This document shows, piece after piece, positions 1 to 11,296 of a stretch of DNA of 64,000 nucleotides (within the stretch, counting starts at the first letter, position 1; every line of letters starts with the position of its first letter). The stretch lies in assembly GCA_963576475.1 (NCBI GenBank), contig OY754969.1, positions 29,735,388 through 29,799,387 on the forward strand. Direction: 5' to 3'. The stretch is from Molanna angustata (taxonomy: Eukaryota > Arthropoda > Insecta > Trichoptera > Molannidae). Both the position numbers and the translations under genes were made by a program. The notes beneath the pieces are model-generated. The model was not told the DNA's origin and ran no database searches. It saw nothing but the letters and a program-made list of their open reading frames with translations.

Positions 1-654
1 AAAATCTGACACAAGAGATGACTTCTGGAGAATTAAAATTCGCTCTGGCAGTAGAAACCGTCTTGAATTCTATTCCACAACCAGAGTATAGGCAACTTGT
101 AGTGGAAGCATTAATGGTTCTGACGCTGGTCGCTGAATACAATGTTGCTTCAAATCTTGGTGGAATTATTTGTGTTGAACACTTGGTCCACAAAGGAAAT
201 CAAATATTCCTAGATGATCAGGTACTATTATTTTCTGTATATACACATAATATTATATAATGAAAGATTTTGCACTAAACTGTTCCTGTATTAAAATTGA
301 CAAATCACGACCATGGTTAATGTGAAATCTATAATTATAATATTTAAGTATTAAAGCTATCAATTTAGAACTATTTACCATCCACAATAAATCTTTTCTT
401 TGTTTACATTTGATTTATTTGTTTAGATAAAATGTAACGGTGATGCAACTTTATGCTGTGCTAAACCATCCAATCAAAGAGAGGCATCTGCAACTGGAGG
501 TTTACTGTGTGGAGGTGCTGCGTATGTTTGTCAGCATTTCTATGACAGCGCTCCAAGTGGAAGCTATGGCACCATGACTTATATTACGAGAGCTGTTGCA
601 TCACTTCTTGACTGCTTGCCAAAAACTGGAGAATTAGATTGTTCTATTAGTTAA
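1..654 (+). CDS. PHKA: Phosphorylase b kinase regulatory subunit alpha, last two exons (partial)
   Basis: The regulatory alpha subunit of the (alpha-beta-gamma-delta)4 phosphorylase kinase holoenzyme, which activates glycogen phosphorylase in the cytosol. Two exons are seen: 1-221 (open at the window edge, frame set by codons at 3, 6, 9 and so on) and 427-654, joined by a GT-AG intron at 222-426 in phase 0. The first exon carries the conserved C-terminal block with MTSGELKF and [13 protein letters not shown], which matches the alpha rather than the beta paralogue. The second contains [14 protein letters not shown] and ends in Cys-Ser-Ile-Ser followed by TAA at 652-654. That tetrapeptide is a CaaX prenylation box; mammalian alpha and beta subunits are known to be farnesylated at this position. 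The upstream body of the gene lies outside the window. Convergent with mRpL28 downstream. Identification is by recall of the family. Confidence 0.92.
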
Positions 655-2744
655 GCACCAAACATCATTTTACATTTGTAAGTCTTGTAAAACATAACTA
701 TAATTTTTATTATTAATTCAATGTAGCAAAGTCTTCAAAATTATGTTGAGCAAAGCTCTTATTTTTTATGATATTTAGCAGAATTATTATTATTATTATT
801 TATTAATATTATTTATTAATAATCTATATCCACTGTCGAATTTTATTATTTGGTTATAACTATGACTTCACTCTTTTTAATTTCACTTTTTTCACTTGCC
901 ATACATTTTTTTTCAACAATAATAATAATAAAACACTTTAATTATTTAAAAAAATTGCGTAATGTGACGGACATATGCAAATCATAGGCCCAGTCACCAC
1001 AATACATTGTCTGTGACAATTTTTCGTTGATAAAAGGTATTTTGTTTTATATTTATCATGTCCGAGGCAGCTAAGATTTTTATAATGTTTACTGTGACAA
1101 CTTTGTTCTAAATTTACATAGAAAAGGAAAAGAAAACCTGTTGCTGAACCAAACCAGCAACTGATAAAAAGTTAATTTCAACAGAATGACAAGCAAAACT
1201 GGACCAATTTCTTTGAATTACTTAATTAGATCGGATAAAATAACTGGTTTAACGCCCTGATTACATTAACACGATTAGTATCTGAAACACATAGGGCCTT
1301 ACTTACTATTTAAAATACGAGTTTAATCCAACGTTAAGTCAGTTTCGGCCATATAAAAAACTGGCTAAATATCAGCTTAAACACAAATTGCAAATAGTAA
1401 GTAAGACCAATATTGTTTACCTATAGATGTCACTATAGATTTAGGCGAGAGTTGAATAAAATATTCCAAATTAGTTTTGCTATTTAATTTGATTATACAT
1501 ATTAAATATAATTGTTATGATTTTGGTTAAATGTGTAGATAAATAAATAAACATGGAAGTCAAATGTTTTGGTGGATAATGGATATTAAAATTCACCACA
1601 GGCTTTCTGAGGGAGATTAGATTATAATAAAATGTATTTGATATATTTTTAATTAGTGAAGAAGTAAAAATTAAATGCCAAACTATGTAAGCGTTATATT
1701 TGCAGTATTTGAAAATGATTTTTTCCATTACAATTTTTTTTTGCAACAGAATCTAAAAATTTAGATGCGGATAATTATACTTTCGTTATGTACGACTAAG
1801 CATCTCTATGTTAGTTATACAAATTTCATAACACCATTTTGAACATTTCATTTTGTCTTTTATGCTCATCCAAATATATAATGCATGTGTTAGTGTGTGT
1901 GACCATTTTCTGTACGTTCCTCATTTTGTAGTTTTGTATAGAATTAAGTTATATTTATTGAATTTACATTATATACATAAAAATTCATGCTGTTGGAAAA
2001 CCATAAATATATAATTTTATCCATGCTCTTATTGTGCATCCTTATGATTTGATTAACGTTTTTTTTATTAGTTTTTGATATATTATTATGTTAATTTGAA
2101 ATTAGGTTGTATCCATTTCCTGGGTTTACTTGACTTCTATGCAAAGTTACCGTTTATTTATCAACTATATATTTATTTATTTGATTTTATCATAAATGTT
2201 TTTGGTACAAACATAGGTACTTATGTGCGCTTTAAAATATTTGCACAATAAATATGATTAAAGTAATCTAATAAAATACCATAAAAATAAATAGCTAATA
2301 TAAAATATTATTCCTTTATATGTTCGCCGTAAATTCTGGTTGGTTGGTGCGAAGAAATCGCTAATTACGGATAAAAATTTACTGTTAGTATTTAAAAATT
2401 AAAGTTGACATTTTATCACATCAAATGTTATGCCATAATAAAGAATGCTCTAAAAGAAAATATCTATTATACTATCTTAAATAGGCTTAAAATACTTTTT
2501 GTCATAGCAGTTTCTACCATAGAAGTCAATTTGCAACAAGGTAACAAAAATCTATCAATGCTGCACTCTTTCTTACACCCACGTGCTTTACATTGCATTA
2601 TAGTGAGATTGATCCACCTAATCTTTATCGACTTTACATGATTATATTATAATCATGTCAAAACCCATGATTCGTATCTTTATCTCAATGTTAAGCATTG
2701 TAGTAGAATCATATTTAAAATATTATTTAAAAATATTTTAGATG
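655..2744. other. 3' flank of PHKA and AT-rich intergenic DNA
   Basis: No credible coding sequence on either strand. The first few hundred bases presumably hold the PHKA 3' UTR. The remainder is AT-rich unique-looking sequence with short A/T runs and ATT repeats near 787-825. Short open frames here have no recognisable domain and a composition typical of AT-rich non-coding DNA. Confidence 0.6.
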
Positions 2745-2885
2745 GGTGGTGGCAGAGTGGTTAGTAATCCAGTGGTTGCGAGTTCGAATTCTGCCATGAC
2801 CAATTTGGTTCACCAATAGCACAAGCATTTAAGCTTAATTTAGGGAATGTACATTTACTTGTAACAAGGACATATTCATTCTTTT
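2745..2885 (+). mobile_element. tRNA-derived SINE (family 1), full copy
   Basis: A polymerase III promoter-like head is visible: an A-box-like TGGCAGAGTGG near 2753 and a B-box-like GCGAGTTCGAATTC near 2778, followed by an unrelated body and an A-rich end near 2886. The head does not fold into a complete cloverleaf with paired acceptor ends, so this is a SINE rather than a tRNA gene. A decayed relative of the head is on the minus strand at about 8583-8645. The body motif around 2818-2850 (AGCACAAG, then TTTAGGGAATGT) recurs at 5176-5210. Confidence 0.6.
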
Positions 2886-3958
2886 AAAAAAAAATATCTT
2901 TACATATTTTTCCTCTTTATATTTTTTGCAATTGTAATTGACATACTTTTGAATCTTGTATTAATTACAACAAATTGTTATAAGGTTTTATAATTTAAGG
3001 CAGCCATCAGATGGATAATTCTTTATAATTAATTATGTAAGCGTTTACTTTTTGATCCTTAGTTGCTTAAAGTTAGAATTTAAGTGTTAACAATAAAAGT
3101 AGATATTTTATAAAATTATTCAAGTTTTTTGACAAATTACAAACCCTCAAGCTGTGTTCTTAATGGAGTAGGCAGGCAAAGAGAACTGAGTATTGAGTTC
3201 GTACATTTATCATTTTTACTGCTATTCTGTTTTTCTCATTTCTTGCACAATTCAAAATAACAGTGCCATTTATGTTTCAATATAGTTTATTCACCGAATA
3301 ATTGATCACTCACTTATCAGCACTGTACAACCCTTTATGGTACAACCTCTAAAGAGTTAAAAATTTCCTTGAGTCACTTGCAACATTGGTAGCGGTAGCT
3401 CATGAAAAAATGTACGGATTTTCTTCTAGTTTTCACAAAAATTATACTGTTTAACAAACCCCAACTTAATATGTAGGTACACAGACTTGATTACAGATTT
3501 TTGCAAATATCTAAAAATATAGTTTTTTTATGTAGGAATTTATTAAAAAATAAACACAATATTATTTGTATCATGTGCCATTAATATATTTGATTAAAAA
3601 GATATTCATCTCATCAATAACATCAAAATATTATTTAAATTTCAAATTATGCATAAATGAGAAGTTTATGGCCAACACTTGACTTTTCATCTCCTGTTTG
3701 AAAAAGTAAATATGAATAGAAAAAAGTAGCATGAAAATCGCAAAATAAAGAAATGTGAATTAAAAATATGTAAGTGTTCAAGTGGATCTGTTGTTAAATA
3801 TGTATTTATAAACTCCAAACATTATGTAATATATATCAGCAACAAAGATTTGAAATTGTATTATTTTTTTAGTCTAATTATTTCAATAAATGTATTGTTA
3901 AAAAAATATAAAAATACTTATTTTGTGTAAACCTTAATCAATTTACAGTCACCATAAA
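2886..3958. other. AT-rich intergenic DNA, nothing recognised
   Basis: About 1.1 kb of AT-rich sequence between a SINE and a LINE insertion. I see no domain-bearing open frame, no structured RNA and no inverted repeat of note on either strand. Confidence 0.5.
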
Positions 3959-3971
3959 TATAGCCCAAGTA

Positions 3972-5172
3972 AAATATGTGGTTTATCTAATGGGTTTATC
4001 AATATTTAGTTACTTTTATCTTGCCTTGAATGATTTCATTCATCGGGGTATTATAGGTTGGGGTGGAACATATAAGACTAACTTAAAATCACTAAAAATA
4101 ACACAAAAATTAATAATTAAGGTCATTCTCAAAAAACCTAGATATTTTCCTACAAAACAATTATTTGATATATTCCAAGTACCTGATTTAGATAATTTAT
4201 ATAAAAATATTGCTTTACAACAAATACATAAAGATACCTTTGGAAAGCGGGCTGAAAATCTAGTGAGTACACAGAGACGGCATCTCATAGGAAATATGAT
4301 GATGCCGAAATGTAATAAGACGCATGCCCAACATCACTATAAATACCTGGGTATACAATATTTTAATAAACTACCTGCCATTATTAAAAAAACACAAAAA
4401 TTTTATGACTTTAAAAGAAAAATCAAATCATTAAAATAACAATAAATTTTTATCTATTCCTTTTTCATATTCACTATGTGTATATGTATGTGTGTGTATG
4501 TATGTATGTGTATGTGTGTGTATGTGTATGTAGATGTGTGTATGTATGTATATGTATGTATGTGTGTGTAGGTGTATGTGTGTATGTATGTATGTGTGTG
4601 TATATGTATATATGTGTGTATGTATGTATATGTATGTGTGTGTGTGTATGTGTATATATGTATATATATATGTATATGTGTGTATATATGTATATATATG
4701 TGTGTATATGTATGTATGTGTATATGTATGTGTGAACATGTGTGTATAAGTATGCGTATATTATATGTGTGTATGTTGTATATGTGTATGTATGTATGTG
4801 TATATGTGTATTTATATATGTGTATTTGTATATGTGTATTTGTATATGTGAATTTTCATTTTTTTCTCCTTTTTGGATAAATTATGGTTTTTATTCTATA
4901 TTCACTAAAAAAAACAAAAATAAACTTTAATCATCTGTATGTATTAGCTGTAAGTTGAACTTGATTTACAATTTATTAAATGATTCTATTATTATAAGTA
5001 AAATGTATGTAATATGTTAAATGTAGATATGTTATTTGCTCCTGTCCCAAGCACAAGTTTTTAACTTTTTTGGGACAGTACCTATTGAAAAAAAAATTGT
5101 ATTAATTTATATATTTGTACTATGTGTATGTTCATATTATGATACTCAATAAAAAAAAAAAAAAAAAAAATC
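3972..5172 (+). mobile_element. 5'-truncated Jockey/CR1-like LINE with poly-A tail and TSD
   Basis: The 153-codon open frame 3978-4439 reads like the extreme C-terminal region of a non-LTR reverse transcriptase: the GIIGWGGTYKTNLK block, then a YKYLGIQYFNKLP ending. A long 3' UTR follows. It contains a TATG/TGTA microsatellite (4474-4850) and ends in AATAAA plus about 20 A at 5149-5170. A 13-bp direct repeat, TATAGCCCAAGTA at 3959-3971 and TATAGCACAAGTA at 5173-5185 (one mismatch), fits a target-site duplication. The endonuclease and catalytic RT regions are absent, as expected for a 5'-truncated insertion. Confidence 0.75.
4474..4850. repeat. TATG/TGTA microsatellite in a LINE 3' UTR
   Basis: Interrupted (TGTA)n/(TG)n/(TA)n simple repeat. 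The long open frames across it on both strands encode only Tyr-Met-Cys-Val or Thr-His-Ile runs and are artefacts. Confidence 0.9.
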
Positions 5173-5185
5173 TATAGCACAAGTA

Positions 5186-6817
5186 TTTTTGTTTAGTTTA
5201 GGGAATGTGTAAAGATATACGTGAACTTGTTTCATAAAATGACAAACATTTTATGACAAAACTCCAAAATTTTGTTCTGCACAGTCCACATCTTTAAGGA
5301 TATTTACCGATAATTCTACCTATGGTCCAAATTGATGAAGGTTAGTAGACTAGCTGTTCTGTGCGGCCCACATCTTAAATCACAAAGGTCTGACACAAAT
5401 ACATAATAAATACCCATTTGTTTTTCAAACATTTATTCATAAGTAGAATTCTAATAACAAGTCTATGTTGTTGAATTTTTACAATTTAACATTATTGGTA
5501 TAATTATTATGTTTCATGCTTTTTCGCAAACGGATTGATTTTTGATATCCAAGATGATGATTCCCTAAAAACAAACAATATGCAGATGTTTAGAAAAAAA
5601 ATAGATACAATTATGAATGCTAAAAAGAAATGAAGATCATACAAAAACAACAATTTGTAATCAATAACATCTGAATGACTATTACAATATTCTACACTAG
5701 TACAAATGTAATGTGGAAACAATTTTCATAAAATAGTAAACGAATGTTGTATGATGATGATGTTGTAAGAGCCAATGACTTCCAGACTTACGTCATCGTG
5801 TAAAGGCTGATTTTTTTTCTACCTAAGGATACCACAGCGGGTAGCGATGATTGCCTAATATGAAACATGAGTAGTGTTGGTCTTAGGAGATATGAGGAAG
5901 CAATGTACAGAAAATTGTTGCTCAGTTACGTCATAGTATAAAGGTATATTTTTTGATATTTTGTAGCTACTATTAGAAATCACACCATCCATTGACAGAC
6001 ACTGGTTGGTGGAAACCCCCTGCCAAACACCTTCAAAGATGAAGATTTTGTAAGAAATTTACATCATATTATAAACTAATTATGTTTTCTGAAAATACAC
6101 AGTTTCGATGGTTCCAACCCCCTTACAAACGCTATTATGTCCCTTTGACATTTATTAACACATTCAATATTTCACCAATGCTATGCTTTATAAGTACCTA
6201 CATATTTATTGAATAATTAAAAGGAGCTTTTTTGAATATTGACTTTAGATTAGAACGGGGGGCTTAGGGTCGTACAAAACCTCTTGTTTTGGTAGTTTCA
6301 CCTTTACGGTTTAAGGTCATACCTACAAAAACCGAGATTTTGTAGATTTGCCTTTACGACGCTAAGCCACCGAGAATACGGTTCAGGTGACTGTCCTAGT
6401 GCATACTAGATGTCACTTTCAAAAAGTTAAATAAGGTATTTTTGTCATAAACACAATAATTCATTATATTCCGTGTTGCAAAAAAGAATTTTTTTTTTTT
6501 CACATTTAATATGTGAAATTTGTCCTAAACTGTCAAATAATACGCAACAACCACGCTTTACAGGATTAAATTTTCGCACGATAACAGGTTCTGAGACGTC
6601 AAACGTATTATGCAATGACGTGACGCTGTGTAAAAAGAGTATATCGTATTGGTCGCTCCACATTTAGTCCGCAAATTCATAGCGCGAACTAAAAAAAATA
6701 AAAAAGAACGCCACATGTGCGCATTGCGGTCCTTCGTGGATCATATCCCGAAGAATATGCATAAAGTCTAGCAATCACTGGTTCTTGATCCATAGGCTAC
6801 AGTTTCACTTAAAGTAC
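5186..6817. other. Intergenic region between PHKA and mRpL28 3' ends
   Basis: No gene recognised. The stretch 5,750-6,400 contains several loosely similar segments built around TTACGTCAT and TATAAAGG blocks, suggesting an old degenerate local repetition. The rest is AT-rich flank, including the presumed 3' UTR of mRpL28 just left of 6818. Confidence 0.45.
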
Positions 6818-9297
6818 TTACGTAATTTGGGCATTTTGAGCTTCAGCAATGCCAGCCTCCTTCATTTTGTCTAGGAGTTCCGATCTAAATTTGTGCTTTA
6901 AAGGCGTTGGCGTATTTGCTACGTATCTTTGCATAGCTATTTTCTGTATTGCTTGATCCCAAGTCAACCCGTACCATTCGATATCTTCAGTAGTGTACTG
7001 TAAAATAATATGTTCATATTTATATTATATTTTTATACACTTTTATAGGCATTGGCATTTTAGAAATTGCCGGACAATTTCTTCAAGGATACTGTTTGTA
7101 TAAATACAAAAATATTTTTTATGACCAACGAGAAATGTTAATACTTTCATCTGAGAGCATGGAAGAACGCTAGTTGGTTAGTGTTATCAAGTTAAACATC
7201 AATTGTAATACATGGCAATACAAACCAACAAATTTTTAAAAATAAATAATTATAAACAGCATTTTGGAATTCATCAAAAATTTTAATGCATGCTAATGTT
7301 TTGATATGAACAAGACCAGTGATACAAAATAGAGTTGAGCGGTACAGATGTTTCGAGTTTTGAAACTGTAAGGTCAAGAGTATTATCATTAAACCAGAAT
7401 AACCTTTAGAACTTGTAGAGCTGCTCAAGATGAAGATAATACATTTGAGACAAATTCTAACAATCATATCTACTATAAAAAAATCTGGATGTCCAAATGA
7501 TTGTATCATGTAATATTATAATATACATATTTAATTTTGTATTAATTAATCTACATTTTTCAATATGTCAACTGCCCTGGCATAAGTAATAAACTATCTG
7601 ACTTTGGTGTCAGTAAATTTATTTCTCATGCAAATCCTTTCTTCAACTTGCGCTTATCACAGGGTTAAATAAATATACTTACTGCAGTTAGATATTTTTT
7701 GTATTGATCATAAACTTCAGTCTGTTTAACAGGATCATCTTTATATGCAGGGCACTTCTGATTGAGTGCTTGTAGAATCTTTCGTTTGAGCGTAAGCGCC
7801 AATTCAGATTGTAAATCACATGCTGGAGTCTTAAGCAGGTAATGATCGAATCCATAGTGGTCATGGATTAATTGAAGAGTACGATCTGTTATTATTATGG
7901 ACAAATAAACATTCAGAACTTCCGAGTTCACAACTGTACGTTTTAAATTTGGTACCCAGAAATGCGGCACCCTGCGTTTATTTGGATGTCTTTTTTGAAA
8001 ACCTGTAAATGAAACACATCAATTTTAATATGAGACGCATGAAAGTAAAATTAACGCTGCGTGGAAATGAGGTCCGTAAGACGAATGTGTGGTAGAACGA
8101 TCTATGATAGGATAAGGAATGTGGACATCAGACGAGAATGCAAGATTGAAAGAGATATTGTGAGTAGAATGAAAGTAAATACATTACGATGGTTCGGACA
8201 TGTGGAGAGAATGAACGATGAGTGCCTGACAAAGAAAGTATACAAGGCTGTGGCCGCCCGAGAAAGAGTTGGCATGATCATATAAATGAGATTTTGAAAG
8301 ATGGTAATATACGAAGTCAGAATAATAGGAGAGCATGTATGACACGATGCATGGATGTAAATAAGGCAAAACATGTATGTCAAGACAGAGGTGTCTGACG
8401 TTCAGTCCTCTCTGCCTACCCCAAGTAGGGATACGGCGTGATGGTATGTATAGTTCAGATTATACTATACAATTGGAATGATCGGTAATTTTTTTATTTA
8501 ATATAATGAGTATTATGTCCTTGTTACACAAATACATATTATACATCGTCATTATATAAACTAAATTTGATTGAAATCAATGCATGTACTATAGGAAGGA
8601 TTCAAACTAGTGACCACTGTATTACTAGTCCAGTGCCACTCTTGATTATTTAGTGATTTTTATTTAATAACCAAACAGTACAGTGAACTAATGATGAATA
8701 GTCAATTTCTACCTTGATTACTTCAGTTCCTGGGATTGCGTAAACCAGAATAAAGTGTTTTTTTATTCATTCATACCTGCGTAATTTGTGCGGGTTTGCT
8801 TTAGCTTAGAAAAGGAAGCATGACACATACATTTCTTCCCCACACACGAGTCTTGTATCACCTAAAAGTAATATTCAGAATGGGTGGTGAACATCATTCA
8901 GTGTTAACAGTTATTTATAATTATGACAAACCTTTAATAACTCCTTCTCCTCCCCAAATTCCATAATTAGTTTCAGTTGGAAACTTAACAGGAAGAGAGA
9001 TGTTTTGTATGGGTTGCATCTCACCCGTAACATCATCTTTTTTCCACCGACCTTCTTCAGGAATATAATGAACAGCTACAGGTTGCATAATTTTCCATTC
9101 TCTCCAAAATTTCTTATAAGCTTCTGGCAAAAAGACACCTAAACCTTTTTCAAAACGATTTTTCCTTATATTACCTATTTTTTTAACCACCTAAAATAAA
9201 TTATGTAAAAATAAGCAAGTTGGAATAATGGATAAGAATATTAGATGTGTAGATATTCATTGGTAATAAAAATTACCTGAGAACCTAAGTTAGCCAT
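6818..9297 (-). CDS. mRpL28: Mitochondrial large ribosomal subunit protein bL28m, four exons
   Basis: A structural protein of the mitochondrial 39S/54S ribosomal subunit. Minus-strand exons are 9277-9297 (MANLGSQ), 8932-9190, 7683-8002 and 6818-6997. Every junction is GT-AG, the phases agree (0, 1, 0), and the total is 780 nt, or 259 residues plus stop; the human protein is about 256 aa. Diagnostic blocks are VHYIPEEGRW, LPVKFPTETNYGIWGGEG, the LNVYLSIIITDRTLQLIHDHYG stretch with KTPACDLQSE, and EDIEWYGLTWDQAIQK. The stop TAA (6818-6820) lies in ACGTAAGTAC, which also resembles a donor, so an extra 3' exon cannot be excluded. Intron 2 (8003-8931) holds an RTE fragment and a SINE relic. Only 166 bp separate the ATG from the TSD of the large MULE. 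Confidence 0.93.
8030..8450 (+). mobile_element. RTE-clade LINE 3' fragment in mRpL28 intron 2
   Basis: The frame 8061-8285 encodes the C-terminal tail of an RTE-type reverse transcriptase: EMRSVRRMCGRTIYDRIRN, then RMKVNTLRWFGHVERMND. The nucleotide similarity continues to the family's 3' end (GGCGTGATGGTATGTAT near 8430-8445). It lies antisense to mRpL28 in the intron. Only the 3' roughly 400 bp are present. Confidence 0.85.
8583..8645 (-). mobile_element. Degenerate SINE family 1 relic
   Basis: Read on the minus strand, this segment shares the TAGTAAT-CAGTGGT core and the adjacent B-box-like block with the SINE at 2745-2885. It is short and diverged. Confidence 0.4.
8786..8915. repeat. 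Unclassified dispersed repeat, copy 1
   Basis: Shares a TTGTGCGGGTTTG-like start, CCACACACGAGTCTTGTATC and ATTCAGAATGGGTGGTGAAC with 51205-51345. Both copies lie in introns (mRpL28 intron 2, aop intron 1). No coding potential is visible. Confidence 0.5.
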
Positions 9298-9463
9298 TGG
9301 TCAAAACACTGTGTAATTGTTTTGTTATTACATAGGGTAATAAATTATAATTTTTAAAATCTAAATAACATTAAAACCTTTTCAATTTAATGAGAGTAAA
9401 ATTGAAGGTTAGAATGATTCAATATCTATTCTAAGTTTTCTATGGAATGATTCTTGTCTATGT
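9298..9463. promoter_or_regulatory. Remaining proximal promoter/5' UTR of mRpL28
   Basis: The 166 bp between the mRpL28 start codon and the left TSD of transposon A. No TATA box stands out. Sequence that used to lie further upstream resumes at 39036, beyond the transposon nest. The promoter role is inferred from position only. Confidence 0.45.
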
Positions 9464-9490
9464 ACGAGTGTCTCGGGACAGTAAAACCAA

Positions 9491-9560
9491 ACAAGCGTCT
9501 TTAGCACAAATAACCCATCCGTGCGAAAATGGCGGCTTAGCTGTCAAATTTGACATCTAT
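9491..9560 (+). repeat. Left TIR of element B
   Basis: Matches the reverse complement of 22311-22380 at 67 of 70 positions by hand alignment; mismatches are at TIR positions 51, 65 and 69. It contains the block GCGAAAATGGCGGCTTAG. Confidence 0.95.
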
Positions 9561-9984
9561 CATTAAACAAGTAAATTCTCGTAAAATATGATCAAAATAT
9601 TTATCGGAAATGCACTAATATGTGTTTATTTATCAATGTATCTATTTAAGATGTGAGGTTAAGGTATAAGTAATGTTTTATATTTAAGTTAAAGGTTTAT
9701 GTACAACATAACCTAAACCATTGTTTTGAAAAGATCAATGTACGGCTACTATTTTATTTTGACCTCTATTATATATAATTTACAAAATATAGCATTACAT
9801 AGAAGATCGGTCTGGTTTGACGAGGTTTTATATAATTTACAAAATATATAGTAGGTAATTACAAAATTGTTTATGACGAAATAAAGTGCTTTTATTTTTC
9901 CAAATATTGATATACTACAAATAAAAGTATAACATGATTTAAAAAATATAGTAAATGGAGTATCTCTGGTAGTATTTGATTAAG

Positions 9985-10398
9985 TTTTATCGTTAAGAAG
10001 AGTCTGTAATAGAACGATGTATGACAGGGTAAGAAATGAGGACATAAGAAAAAAAATGTAAGATGAAGAATAAATTAATGTCATTAATAGAATGAAAGTG
10101 AATACATTGAGATGGCTTGGCCACATGAGGAGAATGAATGAGGAACGGCTGACGAAGAAAGTATAAATTGCGGACAGGAATGGAATTAGAGGTCGGGGAC
10201 GCCAAAGAAAAGGATGGCACAACCATGTGAACGATATTCTGAAAGACGGAAATGTTAGAAGTGCGAGCAACAGACAAATATGTATGAGACGATGCATGAA
10301 TGTGAACAAGGCGAGGGATGCGTGCCAGGATAAAAAAATGTGGCGTTCAGTTCTTTCTGCCTACCCGCAAGGGACATGGTGTGATGGTATGTATATAT
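9985..10398 (+). mobile_element. RTE-clade LINE 3' fragment inside element B
   Basis: Nucleotide and disrupted-frame similarity to the RTE C-terminal tail: RMKVNTLRWLGHMRRMNEERLTKK-like, then the GRGRQRKGWHNHVNDILKDGNV-like region. It ends with the family 3' terminus GTGTGATGGTATGTAT at about 10380-10395. Frameshifts and stops break the frame. Confidence 0.8.
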
Positions 10399-10718
10399 TT
10401 AAATAAGCTTACAATTGAAATGCTATCTGAAAAATAAATATAGGTACAAAAAACTATGCAAACAAGGTATAGGAAGAAATGATCATCATTAAGGCAGTCT
10501 ATGTAGATTTTGAAACTACAGTTATGAGAATACTGTCTGATCTTATCACATGAGCTGAATCAGAGAACTTTCGTTTTAATTATATACACAAGTGTTGCTT
10601 TTGATACTTTGAACTAATTTTATATATTATGTATGCCAGTCAATGGGATTCATAACAATATGTCAGATTGAAATGTTAGAAAGTGCCCCAGTTTTTGGTT
10701 TTGATATTTTATACATAT

Positions 10719-10816
10719 ACTAGTTGCATGTAACACATGAGATCCAACTGTCGATAGCGATAGTATGTATAGTTGAAGAATAAGCACCAAACCATAAATC
10801 CAAATTATTGAATATT
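10719..10816. repeat. Unclassified dispersed repeat, copy 1 (pair at 61456)
   Basis: About 100 bp starting ACTAGTTGCATGTAACACAT, nearly identical to 61456-61560. No coding content. Copy 1 is inside element B and copy 2 in the distal repeat region. Confidence 0.65.
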
Positions 10817-10959
10817 TCAAGATATTTTGTTTTCTATACAACACATCATGTAGGTATAATAATAATAAGACTTTTATTGTACCACTTACTTTGTAATCCT
10901 TAGAAAGAGGTGTATGTATATGTACAAAAAAGCGAAATTGTAATTAATAAATAAAAATG

Positions 10960-11215
10960 TCGGCCTTCGTGGCTCAGTTGGTTAGATATCTGACTGCTGA
11001 TCCAAAGGTCCAGGGTTCGATTCCCGGTGGAGACATAGTTTTTAATTGTGTTTCCAGTCTGGATCTGTGTGACGATAAATATCGTAAGTCTCCAGAATGT
11101 GGCTACTTGTTTTTGTGTGCGTGTCTTGACTATTAATATTTAATTTTGATTAATTAATATTTGACATAGAACCTGTTAGTTGCCCGAGAAGTAATGTAAA
11201 ATAAAATAAATAAAT
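10960..11215 (+). mobile_element. tRNA-derived SINE (family 2), full copy
   Basis: The head carries a clear A box (TGGCTCAGTTGGTTAGA near 10970) and B box (GGGTTCGATTCCC near 11013). A roughly 180-bp body and a short A-rich AAATAAAT end follow. The 5' and 3' acceptor-like ends do not pair, so it is not a functional tRNA gene. A diverged second copy is at 47563-47742. The shared body words (CAGTCT, then TCTCCAGAA-TGTGG, then TTGCC-GAGAAG-AAT) show it is one SINE family. Confidence 0.8.
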
Positions 11216-11296
11216 TGGATGTATGGTAGGTATGTATGGTAAGTACTACAGTATTTCTTGCAGTTCATGGAACACAAATTTTGTAACATAAGGGAA

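Noticed and set aside
4431..4930. Several frames rich in Tyr-Val-Cys-Met or His-Thr-Ile
   Set aside because: By-products of the TATG/TGTA microsatellite in a LINE 3' UTR.
10962..11035. Possible tRNA gene
   Set aside because: A and B boxes are present, but the acceptor ends do not pair and a SINE body follows, with a second diverged copy elsewhere.
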